From the NCBI RefSeq assembly GCF_000350225.1, contig NW_005179042.1, positions 62,001 through 126,000 of the forward strand: 64,000 nt of DNA, written 5' to 3'. Positions 44,338 through 53,877 of the stretch are shown piece by piece. A program made the position numbers and the translations under genes. This stretch comes from Chondrus crispus. Its lineage: Eukaryota; Rhodophyta; Florideophyceae; Gigartinales; Gigartinaceae. The number at the start of each line of letters is the position of its first letter. Position 1 is the first letter of the stretch. The notes below the pieces were generated by a model that did not search any database, was not told the DNA's origin, and saw only the letters and a program-made list of their open reading frames with translations.

Positions 44338-46091
44338 TTAGGACAGCTGTCCCGGTACCGAGTACAGTGCACTACAGTTGCCAAAGGATTTGCCCTTTGG
44401 AATTGATGACACGAGGCGAGCCAAAACTCCCAAGTCGTCAATCAAGGCTCCTTGCAAAGCCTCTCCCTCAACACCGTGAGCGCGGAGCAAGACACAGTAT
44501 ACGCTCGTGACGTCGTGGGTATTTTTGGGAATTGTTGGAGACGGTGGGGAAGATATCACTTCCCTTACCGACAATGTTTCGGTGTGGCCTGCCGAGGGAA
44601 TTTTGACAGCTGAAGGTGCCTTTGACGAGGACGGAGAGGCTAGGGCTGCGCGCGGGGAAGCAGGGACAGCCGATCGAAGAGGAATTGGAGAGGAAGGACG
44701 GGAGCATACGTGAAGCTCCCAGGGGTCAGATGTGATGATGGGGGTAATGTCGGGAACCGGTGTTTGGTTTCCGAATCGGCGGCTTGTTTGAGCTTCCCAC
44801 GCTGAGCAGAGGGTCGATGACCAGGGGTTGACCCACACGAAGTCGCCCGCCGCTGGGTGGTTTCGACCAGGGGAGAAAGAGGGACGTTGGCAATTGAAAG
44901 ATCGAGAGGAGTTTTGCGGAGGGACACAGTCCCAATCCACGCCCTCGATCGTATCAAGGAGGGAGCGTATTTCGCGATTGAAATCAGAGCCACCCAGAGG
45001 GACAGAGAAGTCCAATAGGCGCATTTGTGCTATCAGCTTCGCGGGGAGGTGCCACAGGCGCCAGCAATCGTAGGTCTCCCACAAGAGGGTCGCAGCTACT
45101 TTGATGCACCACTCTGTGAGGAAGACCACCCATAACCCGTGTTGCGGATCCCGCAGGTAGCTGCCATAGTACGTGAGTATGGGTCCTATTTCAGCCCAAA
45201 AGCCTTGACTCACCCCGTACTGGCTCCACCATGAGGGGATGCGCTGGTAACGACTTGCATAATGCTGACGGGAATGTCGCGCGCCTCTACCATTTGGTAG
45301 CCCATGAAGTACCCCGTATCAGACCGAATACGCCGTTCAAAGCGCACTGTGTTCTGAAAGAAGAAAATACTCTCGCGTTTGAAATGACGGAAATTCGAAG
45401 GGATAATGGGTTCGGTCCAGAAGATGGCGTCAGATGTGACAGTATGTCGGTTTCGCCACAGGCGATCGGCCTCGGCGGCAGGGTCACCAAAGATGACATC
45501 AATGAGATTGTCCAAGTAGAGGCGTTCTCCCTCTGTACGACAACGCCAAGTGTCGCAACCGTATGATGAGGGTATGAGGGTGTCGGAAATGGGGATGGCA
45601 AGCCGAGCGAATACGGTCTCCATAAATCGCAGAGAGAGAGTGGGCCGGCCCCGTGGGGGAGGATGACGTAGGATGGAAGTCGGAATTGCTATACGGGTTC
45701 GCCAGTCAAAGGAGCGGATAGCCAGCACGGGGAGATTACCGGGAAGCATGCCCGCGTCGTCGGCGAATTGGTGTTCAATTTTGGACACGTCGCGAATACC
45801 CACGGAGGAGAACCACTGGGCAGGGGCAAATAAGGAAGGATGTTCGTGCACGATTTTGTCCTGTAGCTCTTCGAGCGAGGCGTAGTGGCGGGCTACCCAA
45901 GAGGGATGATAACCTGGATGAAAGGCCGGGTCGGAGGCGTCCGAATTAGGGGGACGTCGGGGTATATGAGGGAGGTCGACGGAAGCGCGAGACTTGTTCG
46001 CGAAGCCGACACCGGTGCGTCGACGGGCAGTGTTTTCGCCGGCGAGCTCAGGAGGTGGAGGACACGTGGGATTCGTCTTGTCCTTGCTCAT
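44338..46091 (-). pseudogene. Antisense ORF of element C (two frames, about 580 codons together)
   Basis: This lies opposite in strand to gag-pol, between pol and the 3' LTR, starting 106 bp inside the LTR. The first frame (46091-45210, 293 aa) starts with a true ATG (MSKDKTNPTCPPPPELAGEN). The second (45213-44338) has no ATG at its start, but its frame is open upstream, and a single shift near 45235 would join VVTS to IPSWWSQYGVSQGFW. Content is natural-looking: Trp/Tyr/Phe-rich globular segments, then a Ser/Pro-rich linker and a short C-terminal domain (VYCVLLRAHGVEGEALQGAL). No family is recognised. Antisense genes in this position are known from some plant Gypsy elements. A weak common motif with element B is DPQH...C-x-K. 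Confidence 0.6.
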
Positions 46092-46185
46092 GCCGAGACC
46101 GTCGGTTAGGAATGGAGATGGAAGAGGTCAAGAAGAGAAAAAGGAGTTGGAGATCAAGGAGTGTAGCCGATGTGCAAGGACGCTC

Positions 46186-46195
46186 AGAAGGGGGA
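46186..46195 (+). other. Polypurine tract of element C
   Basis: AGAAGGGGGA ends 2 nt before the 3' LTR. Confidence 0.6.
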
Positions 46196-46197
46196 TA

Positions 46198-47235
46198 TGT
46201 AGTGCAATACGCACCTGAAAGGGGGGTTGAAAAGAAGTGAAAAAGGAAAAAATTGGATACTGTAGTCCGGGTTTGGGGGACACACGTGTGCGACGAAGCG
46301 CACGATTATTTTAATTATTTAATTTATTTACTAATTGGATCTAGAATCTAGAGCCGGGAGCTACTGTACTCGCCCCGGCGGGGCTCTATATAACTTAGCC
46401 CTTTGACCGACCAAGTCAATAAAGCCAACCCGAGTTGCCGGAGTTAGATCTCGCCTTCGTCGAAGACCGCTTCCGTTAACGCGACACGCTTCCCTTCTAC
46501 GCTGCTAACGACATCCTCTATTGCTCGAGGTCCCATTCCTTTTCCTTATCCTTTTACCTTTTATATCTCTAATTCCTATCCTTTTGTATCTCTACACCTA
46601 TTTTTCCCTCAATTGTGTTGGTTCCATTGGAGTCGGTTGCGACCGATCCGGTGTAGGTGTTTTAGCCATCGGGCAACACGTTGTGTAGCGCTGCTACTGT
46701 TTCAAGTTCCGTAGGAAGGCTGTTGTAACGACGCCTCCGTCGAAGGTCTTACTGTATAAGACAGAGTTGGTACCGCCTATCGCGATCGCGATCGCGCTGG
46801 TGAGGGTGTTGTTAGCCATCGGGCAACACGTCGGTAGTGGCGTTGCTACACGGTTACGATCCCGTCGGGTAGTGCTGAACAAGCCCCCGTCGAAGACCTT
46901 CAGTTATACCCAAGGTGCTGAAGACGCTCGTCGAGCATTGGCCCTACAACCCAGCGAACCGCGGTTACATTCTCGTAGACAAGCCCAACCCGCACTCGTC
47001 GAGCACTCAAGTCTTCGCAAGTCTCTACCACCATTATCCTCCCGGGCCGGGTATCTTTCCTTAACCCCCCCGTCGGAGTCGAGCTACCGTGGACCGCAAG
47101 CCCGCACAAGGGGAAAGGGAGTCTCGAACGCTCCGTAGCGCGTGCCATCGGCAGTGGTTGTTTCTGTTGCTGTTTTTCTTCTTTTTGTTTGACCGTCGGA
47201 CTGTGTTCGCGGCCTGCCAGGCACATTGCACTACA
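46198..47235 (+). repeat. 3' LTR of element C (1038 bp)
   Basis: Begins TGTAGTGCAATACG and ends ATTGCACTACA, an 11-bp perfect terminal inverted repeat. Followed by the AGTCT duplication. It would supply the polyadenylation signal, and in the other direction lies immediately upstream of the antisense ORF. Confidence 0.92.
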
Positions 47236-47240
47236 AGTCT

Positions 47241-48480
47241 ATTGCCACTTGATCGAACGAGAAACCTTGTGACCTATGAACTGTTAAGGCATATGCTGGA
47301 ATGACTGGAAGTTGGAATCGACTAGCCAGAATTGTTCCATCATTTCGGTGGACATCAAATTTCATGAAGCGAAGGTCCATTGTTACGGCTTCTTTCTTTG
47401 TGCGTTTAAGGCCGTCTCGAATCTGATTTCTATCTAGACTTAAAGAAACACTAAGAGGTCTTGACAAGATTTCCTTCACTACACATATAGTTCTAGGGAA
47501 GAAGTCCCCAATTTTTCGAGTAATCATGACTCTCGCTCCTTGCTTCAAAAGAACTTCCTGAGGTATTGATTCGTCTAGCTGCTTTCTGATACCTTCTGTC
47601 GCAACTTCCAGAAGCCCTTTCTCCGAGAAAGTATCAAAGTTCCGGGACACGACGATTTTAGATCTCAGCACTTCCAGTCGTTTCATCGCAATTTTCTGAG
47701 CCGTTTTCTTCTGCAAACACAAGCGCACATGTCCAAATGATGGTTCAAGTTGGCCATGTCTAGTGCAGTTGAGGCTCACAATGTCTTCTCGAGTATGCCT
47801 CCCCCGTCTTATCCTCGTCAACATCTAAAAAAGTCTCTGTCCTTCTTCTGTCTATGATTCGCAGTCAAAAATGCAATAAGCCCTACCGCATCCCCACCAA
47901 AGAGTCTATGCCAGCTTCTGCCTTCGTAACCCGTCGGATTAATTCTTCTTTTTTCGAAGAGCTTACGGGTTCCAACTGCAACGGATCCCCTGAAAGAACA
48001 AGTTGCCTGCCAGCAAACGGAAGCCGCATCTCTCTCCAAATGCGTCAATACCCGCACAACATACTGAATAGCATCTAGCTCACATGCCTTGGGCTGAGAA
48101 ATCTCGTCAATAACCAAAACTCTCATCCGCATAATTCTGTCTGTTGTGGATTTCTTCGCTATCACTCACCCTTTGTAACAAACTCTCATTCGTAAATCTC
48201 CATGACGGAAGGGCATTGAAAGTGCTGTGAATGGTGCTCCCTGTTATTGATTCTGCAGAACTGTTAGTAAATGCAAAGGATATGACGGCATCATCTGAAT
48301 ACTGCCTTCCTGCCCATCCCAGCATTTTGTTGATGAGAAAGGATTTCCCTGAACCCGCAGATCCAACCAGGGCAATACTTTCCCCATTGCAGAACGCATC
48401 AAACGTTTTTTTGAACTGCATCCATCTGGATAGAAACAAAGATCGCCTGATACCAACTGTAAACGCAGATTGCCGTACAC
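47241..48480 (-). pseudogene. PIF1-like DNA helicase, N-terminal and central part
   Basis: A superfamily 1 helicase of the PIF1/Helitron-helicase type. Walker A GSAGSGKS is at 48364-48341 and Walker B VLVIDEIS at 48120-48097. A third motif, LSGDPLQLEP, is at about 47995-47965 but in another frame from its neighbours, showing frameshifts around 48015 and 47930 (another change lies near 48165). The C-terminal part before the insertion reads IPAYALTVHRSQGFSFDQVA, the usual PIF1 motif V/VI region. The gene continues at 33819-33548 across element C. Frameshifts could be old mutations; introns are possible but I saw no clear splice sites. N-terminal sequence before the Walker A region is short. Confidence 0.85.
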
Positions 48481-48639
48481 GCCCGCCGCAAGATAGAAAC
48501 AGTATTTGAGGCTGGCGTCGAAGCTATGGGTAATGAATGCAATTTTCTCCGGCGAATAGTAGCGGTGGTCGAAGCTGGAGTTGAAGACAACCACCGTGGG
48601 CGGGATGTTCGCAAAGCATATGCAGAGATGGCAACGCAA

Positions 48640-50103
48640 GTGCCGAGCTCTCCGAAATCAGGATGTCGCTATTCCGGACCTACCCGGGAGGCTTCCATGT
48701 TTTGGCAGGAAATGTATTGCCTGAAATCCCACCATGCCCTCCATATGAGCAATTAATCTTGCTGCCTCTCATGCCCACTTTCTAATATTAGGCCTCAGTT
48801 TTGATGATAGATTTTTCAGTCGTCGAGTGAGAGTAATATTTTCAGCTTAACAGTCCTCGGTATGCAAATTGAGATGAGCGACATTGTCTGCGTCTTGTAT
48901 TGAGATCAAATATAGTCTTCTCATCGCATATTGAGATCACATGTAATATTTATATCTCATAATGAAATCACATTTAAGATTCTCATCTCACTATTCATCA
49001 CGTAGAGATTTTTCACAGATTTAGATGGGGACTGGGGAGTATCATCATGTCATGAGACATGCAAAGTTGCCGGTCTTGGCCACTTTGGGTACGGTAGTTC
49101 TTGCACCATCCATCATGACGCTGTGTAGTACACACGTACGAAGCATTCATGGTCAATAGCTGTCCTCGCCTCTTCACATGGGTCGATACGGCACAGTAGC
49201 TGCCATTTCTAAAGCCTCTCGTTTTTAGGCGCGCGCTGTCCTCGGCTCCTCTCCCTCCGTTTGCTCCTTCTCTCCTTCTGTCCGCTCTAACTACAGTTGC
49301 AGTTAGAACGACCTCACATGTCCCAACGGCGGTGTATTTGTACGGGGCAGTAGCTGGGGTGGATTCTGCTTACAAAAATTTAACGATACTACACCCTGCC
49401 AAGGGGAAGCACTTTGCGTGTTTGTAGGGGGCCCGCATTGAAAAACTGATCCGGGGGACATAAACACACACCATTGAGTGTCAACCGCGAACTCACAGTT
49501 GCAAGCAGAGCGCACTTCGTCGGATGCCCTTGAGCACCCTCCGCAACGCGACTACCGATGAAGAGACGTGTGAAAGCCCGTCTGGCTGTTTTGCGGGTGC
49601 GTCGTGCACAGAAAGCATCGGTTCGACCATTCAGCGTGGCTGGTTTTCAACGCGCGCCCCTCGGGTGCACAAGCCGGTTTATTATATTAAAAATGTCAAT
49701 GGACTAGGGCACGGCCGACCAACCGAGTTTTTGCGAAGACGATGCAATCGGACTCGGCATAAACCCTCCACCTCTTTCTCTCTCTCTATCTTGTTCCCCA
49801 TCTGCGCTCCTGAACTGGTGTCTCGCTGGTACTGGGTTTGTGAGAGCTTTTTTGCCGGTTAGCACCGATGCAGTCACAGTGCAGTGTGCATTTAGTTGCT
49901 GAACTCATATTGAGCTAGCATTTGGGCATTTCGAATCGAATAGAAGTGTTTTGCCAATGGCTTCGGCAGGCGAATTGGATACATGTCGTTCATTGTTTAT
50001 CCCGTATTTTTGACTTGTGACTGGACCACGCAAACTGGGACGCTTTCATCTGTTCTCCATTTTCAATTCATTACACAACTACGTTATGAAGATCAAAAGG
50101 ACC
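48640..50103. other. Intergenic, no supported gene
   Basis: AT-rich with recurring short words (for example several ATTGAGATCA-like words at 48860-48960). ORFs at 49303-49515 and 49524-49862 show no motif. Confidence 0.5.
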
Positions 50104-50499
50104 CTACGACCTCTTTATCTCTATCGGCTGTACTTTGGCCTTGTTCCAAAGCAACGCTAGATAACGGGCCTGAACAATGTGCATTAGTAGCGAAGGTGGG
50201 TTCCCGTTCCTAAAATGATGAGTCTTCAATCTCTGAAATGCTTGCATCTGATACCATTCCTTGAAAATATAATGCTCCTTTTCTGCAAGTTGCACGTGTT
50301 TAGCAGTGAAAAGATTCATGTTGAAGTCGAATATCAGTATAGCGCCGGCAGGGTCCATGACATTTCTAGCACGTATCTGTTTTCCTGAGAAACCTGCATA
50401 TTGATGCATAGGTCTGGCAAAGATGGCAGTTCCAAGAACTCTATCGAGATCTCCCAACACTTCAACTTGAGGCAGTAGATTTGTTTTCCAAACTAGAAC
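50104..50499 (-). pseudogene. Unrecognised coding fragment cut by element B
   Basis: An open frame runs from the LTR border at 50499 to a stop at 50104: about 130 residues beginning VLVWKTNLLPQVEVLGDLDR and containing HVQLAEKEHYIFKEWYQMQA. Composition is that of a normal protein. Its 5' part should have been on the other side of element B, but sequence after 62335 does not obviously continue it. I cannot name it. Confidence 0.5.
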
Positions 50500-51107
50500 T
50501 GTGGTATAACGGCGAACTAGATTTAGATCTAGATTGGATCGCGCACTGTAGAGCCGGAGCTCTACAGTACGGACCCACACGTGTGCGTGACACGCACGTG
50601 TACTGTCAGCCCGATGCCTGACAGCGCTACAGTGCAGGCTGACCCGCACTACAGTAGCCCCCTACAGTACATCGGTACTGTAGTGTTATGATAGAATACT
50701 TTGTACATTAAATACGCGAGCGACCGACGACGGAGGAAAAGGACAAGCACGAGCTTGTCCACGACTCTCCGTCTAGGTCAGCTCTGCCGCTTACTCTACT
50801 AGAACGACCGGCCTACTGTAGTCCGTTCTAGGCATGGGACCGCGCGGGCAAGGACGGGCCAGCACGCGAGCGAGCCCGGATCCGCCTCCGCCCGTCGGTA
50901 CTGGATCGTCTACCAGTACCGCACTGGGGCGTCGAGGCGTAGATCCGCTCGCACGTGCGCGCATCCGACCCGACCGCGCTCTACCACACTGCTACCAGGG
51001 CCCGCGCCCGGTCCCGTGTGTGAGTGGTGCTTCATCCCGTTCTCGGCGATCCGAGGTCTATAGGACTGGACGCATACACCCCTCTCCGCGGGGGGGTTTA
51101 TGCTACA
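50500..51107 (+). repeat. 5' LTR of element B (608 bp)
   Basis: Starts TGTGGTATAAC (TGTAG in A) and ends TATGCTACA. Hairpins with the same stems as in A: 50545-50568 (10-bp arms), 50603-50624 (7-bp arms) and 50662-50683 (9-bp arms), followed by the conserved AT-rich TATA-like stretch (50684-50715). The last ~206 bp match 62130-62335 with about eight differences. Confidence 0.88.
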
Positions 51108-51108
51108 G

Positions 51109-51126
51109 TGGTCTCCCGACCTAGAA
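51109..51126 (+). other. Primer-binding site of element B
   Basis: TGGTCTCCCGACCTAGAA one base after the LTR, identical to elements A and C in the core. Confidence 0.75.
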
Positions 51127-51187
51127 GACCCTGGAGTCCGATCTCCGAGAAGACTTCCGCTTACCTCCGCGAACCGATCGCGTCGAG

Positions 51188-53738
51188 ATGAGCCAGGAGC
51201 TCGAGCCCTCGATCCGCTCAGAAGCGGCGGATCTGAGTCCGGCCGCTGTGCAGTCCCCATCCGCCCCGTCGGGCGACGGCGAATCGTCGCTCGGATCCTC
51301 CGAGGAAAGAGCGGCGGCGATGTTCGAACGCATAGCCGAATACATCGAGGAAGTTCGTACTTCCCTTCGGATCGATGTATTGGACCATGTATACACTCGA
51401 TGTATGGCCGAACTCCGCTCCCTGCGTGAAGGGAGGTTCGATAGAGTGACGCAGTCCTTAGTGAATCTCCGAGCACTGATCGACGAGTTACACTCGCGGA
51501 TAGTGCTCGTCGAAGACTCCCGTTTTGCCTCGCCCGGACCGTCCGGGCAAGGTCGCCTCGAGAGGCCGACCTCGTTGAGACGACCCGAGGACCGAACCTC
51601 TCCGTCCGCAGAGCAATTGGGTGCGTTCGCGCACCTCTCCGCTGAGCTCAACGCCACTCGTCGGCGTGCTCGTGACATGGAACGTACCATGGCCGAAGGG
51701 CTACCCGGTGCCCCCTCGAGAGGGCCCGGTGGTACCGTACCTCCGAGCGCCGCCGCCCCCGAAGGTTGGCGTCCGACTGGTGCCGCTACCAGTCGGACTG
51801 CAGAAGGAAGCCGTCCTCCGATAGACGCGAACTTCGCGTCTGAGACCCAAGCCTTGCCGCCTATCGCCGGAAGTAGGCGGCAAGTGGACCGCGTATCGTA
51901 CGCGGACGAACAGGACTGTGGAGGAGCCGCCCGCGGATCCGGAGAACCGATGTTCTCCATCGATCCCCACTGGGGCGGCTACCCGCCGGCGAGTTACGCT
52001 GAGCATCCAGGTCCGGTAGACGTCCGCACGCTACCGGTTACCTCCTTCGGCACGCTGGGTCCCGCTGAATCCGGGCTCGAGCCGGTACATAAGATGATCC
52101 AAGAGTTCAGCGCCGTTGCTGACTATCGTATGTACCGCTTGGATAACACCTCGAGGCTTGTTACCTCGGGTGACTCGGGACGGATCGAGAAGTACGTCCA
52201 ACGCAGTCGTGGGATCCGTCCCACGATGCGCAGCTTCGACGGTACCGACCCGATCCAGCTGCTGCCGTTCTTGAAGGATATCCGAATCACCTTCAACTCG
52301 CAACACCTGACCGAAGGTGTTGCGGTACGAGTCCTCGCGCACTTCCTCGAGCGCGACGCGGAGCGCCTGTATACGAGTTATACGATGCGTGGTCTTCGCG
52401 CCGGCCAGGTCCATGACGACGTGAGATGGCCGGGGCTCTTGAATCAATTCTTGAAACGCTACCTCACGGACGACGTGTTACGTGAAGCGTACGACGCTGT
52501 CGCTGCGGCGCGACAGCAATCGCATGAGACGGAAAGCACGTTTGCTGACCGACTCGAGACTGCCGCGTTCCGATGCACGGCAGTCTTCTCCGAACAGTCC
52601 CTCGCGCACTACTTCGTGCGGGGACTTGCACCGGCAACCCGTGCCGCAGTATCCGAAACTGTGCAAAGGCTGCCAGGCAGTCAGAAGACCGATCTTCCGA
52701 CCATCCGCCGTATCGTCACGGCGGAGGGTACAACGTACCGCGCTCGGCGCGGTTTACCGCTGCCGGATTCGAAACCGGCAGGGAGGGCTGGCAGGACTAC
52801 GAAGTCCGCCACAACAAGTTCGCCCGCCTGTACCCTCCATGTCGGGGAGGATGAGTGGCAGGCCGACCCTGTCCTCATTACGCAAGGAGCAGGGCCAGTA
52901 GGGGGTCGACTCCCCTCACCGATGTCGACCGGAACGACATCGAGTTACGCGACCGCGTTCGCGGCGACTCCAAGAGTGGCAAAGGGTACGAACCCCTGGG
53001 TCGCAGAGCTCGACATATCGAACCGAGATGCAGGAAGCGAAGCGCCCCGCATGCCCCTCCTCACCGATGAGGAGGCGCGGCACGCGGCGACCTTCGCCTC
53101 ATCGGACGGCAGCGCGTACGTGTGCTGGCTATGCCGTACGTACGGGCATGCCATGTACGCGTGCCCGTTCCTGTCGCCGGAACAACGAATGTTCACGGCG
53201 TACAGGAACTACCGCTACCAGATGGAGACGCGCCCCGGTGCGCGTAATCTCCTCCGGCAAGCGGCGGGCGAGGGCCGTCCCCCGCGTCAAGGTTTCCCGA
53301 ACCGATCGGTTGGGGGCACACGCTTCGCCCCCCCGGGGAGGCGGGTACCGTCGTAACGAAGTAGATCGTCGGGATCGACCCGCCTACCGGCAGGCGGACA
53401 CAAGGTACCCCCGACAAGGAGAAAGAGGGGACCGAGACCGTCCTCGGTTACCCCAACAGGTACAAAATGCGATAATGTACCTACAAGACTGGGTAGAGGA
53501 TCTGTATTCTCTACCCACGGAGGGTCACGACGGAGAGCCGACTCGCTTCGTCCCCCATATCCTGCGACGACCGGACGCCGCAGGTCAAGGCCCGGAAGTA
53601 CCCGAGTACTTCGCCAAGGCCGCCGAGCCGCAGTGGGGGAATCGTCCCAACCCACGCCGCCAGCTACCAGAGGAAGACCTGGCCGTCGATAGCCAGGAGG
53701 TTAGCTCCGATAGCACGGGTAGTTCGAAAAAAGGGTAA
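51188..53738 (+). pseudogene. gag: Gag of element B, one frameshift
   Basis: Starts MSQELEPSIRSEA, as in A, and follows it through the capsid-like region and the zinc knuckle CWLCRTYGHAMYAC. A 1-nt insertion in a C/G-rich run near 53332-53340 moves the reading frame; the first frame stops at 53356 and the true continuation reaches GSSKKG and TAA at 53738. Most substitutions against A are conservative, suggesting constraint before decay. Confidence 0.9.
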
Positions 53739-53839
53739 AGACAGTTACGTACACGCGGTCGCGTGAGCCGTCTTTTCCCCACGAACTAGACCCGACCCCG
53801 CGTGCTCCCCAAGGACGCTGGGGTATTGTCCGATAATAC
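53733..53839 (+). promoter_or_regulatory. Gag-pol junction hairpins of element B
   Basis: The long hairpin (53733-53779) again holds the gag TAA (53736-53738) in its stem; the short one is GTATTGTCCGATAATAC (53823-53839). Both match element A. Confidence 0.5.
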
Positions 53840-53877
53840 ATCCCCCGCTGCCGGAGGCGAGCACGGGAGCTCCTGTA

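Larger units (their letters stand above)
33825..47235 (+). mobile_element. Gypsy chromodomain retrotransposon, element C, decayed and internally deleted
   Basis: It is 13.4 kb, bounded by 1039- and 1038-bp LTRs and 5-bp target duplications AGTCT (33820-33824 and 47236-47240). LTR termini are TGTAGTGCAAT / ATTGCACTACA; the left copy has one change (TGTAGTCCAAT). I counted about a dozen LTR differences, so it is older than the Copia element. Internal order: primer site, gag with several shifts, a deletion joining gag to mid-RT, RNase H, integrase, chromodomain, a 4.6-kb 3' region and an antisense ORF. It split a PIF1-like helicase gene. Confidence 0.93.

Noticed and set aside
51121..51960. 279-codon minus-strand ORF within element B gag
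   Set aside because: Shadow of gag; low-complexity Ser/Arg content.
53725..53740. A-rich run before the gag stop as a frameshift signal
   Set aside because: The codon phase does not give a standard slippery heptamer, the pol frame is closed by TGA soon after in B, and the gag-pol frame relation differs in A.
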